Assembly (NCBI GenBank): GCA_900538545.1
Contig: UPYK01000015.1
Location: 1-41,882 of the forward strand
Direction: 5' to 3'
DNA length: 41,882 bases
Origin: an uncultured Eggerthella sp.
Lineage (GTDB): Bacteria; Actinomycetota; Coriobacteriia; Coriobacteriales; Eggerthellaceae
The position numbers and the translations under genes were made by a program. Under the pieces are notes generated by a model that was not told the DNA's origin, searched no databases, and saw only the letters and a list, made by a program, of their open reading frames with translations. Of this stretch, positions 41,869 through 41,882 are shown in pieces. The first letter of the stretch is position 1; the number at the start of each line of letters is the position of its first letter.

Positions 41869-41882
41869 GTGCGTCGCTGCTT

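Overview
The window looks like a chromosomal segment of a strictly anaerobic, fermentative actinobacterium of the class Coriobacteriia, most likely the family Eggerthellaceae. This placement rests on gene content and is an inference: leucine-rich-repeat surface proteins with choline-binding-type repeats, an Ech-type membrane hydrogenase, indolepyruvate:ferredoxin oxidoreductase beside phenylacetate-CoA ligases, and a MenA-type prenyltransferase, all in moderately GC-rich DNA. No insertion sequence, prophage, integrase or CRISPR array is visible. Most of the region is ordinary core genome.

Layout. 1-1.8 kb: a secreted LRR/cell-wall-binding protein whose start region carries a G8 tract that puts the best start codon out of frame. 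1.8-8 kb: a small unknown protein, pta, a family-2 glycosyltransferase, dinB, an aminotransferase-fold protein that has lost its catalytic lysine, and a DegV protein. 8-16 kb: housekeeping genes ileS-lspA-rluD, a CmpB-type membrane protein, and coaBC with a TVP38/DedA-like protein. 15.8-18.3 kb: a larger paralogue of the first surface protein, without the G tract. 18.3-21.1 kb: tRNA-Pro(GGG), a DUF1846 protein and a YycJ/WalJ-like metallo-hydrolase. 21.2-26.7 kb: a complete six-gene echABCDEF operon with intact [NiFe] cysteines. 26.8-30 kb: pgsA and a VanW-domain membrane protein. 30-37.8 kb: two phenylacetate-CoA ligases, two ACT-domain proteins and iorAB, interrupted by a D,D-carboxypeptidase (dacA) and an FHA protein, followed by gluQ. 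38.8-41.7 kb: menA, a divergent hot-dog thioesterase and a MATE transporter.

How the genes may work together (inference). IorAB would oxidise aryl pyruvates, made from aromatic amino acids, to aryl-acetyl-CoA and reduced ferredoxin. The PaaK enzymes would interconvert the CoA esters and free acids. Ech would reoxidise ferredoxin by making H2 and conserve energy as an ion gradient. Pta serves acetyl-CoA/acetyl-phosphate metabolism. MenA and the adjacent thioesterase point to menaquinone synthesis.

Main points for a second look: the probable phase-variable poly-G start of the first surface protein; the aminotransferase-like protein with several pyridoxal-phosphate contacts replaced; a terminator-like hairpin and a ribosome-site-masking hairpin just before echA; a probable ATT start codon for lspA; and the charged tails on three Ech subunits.
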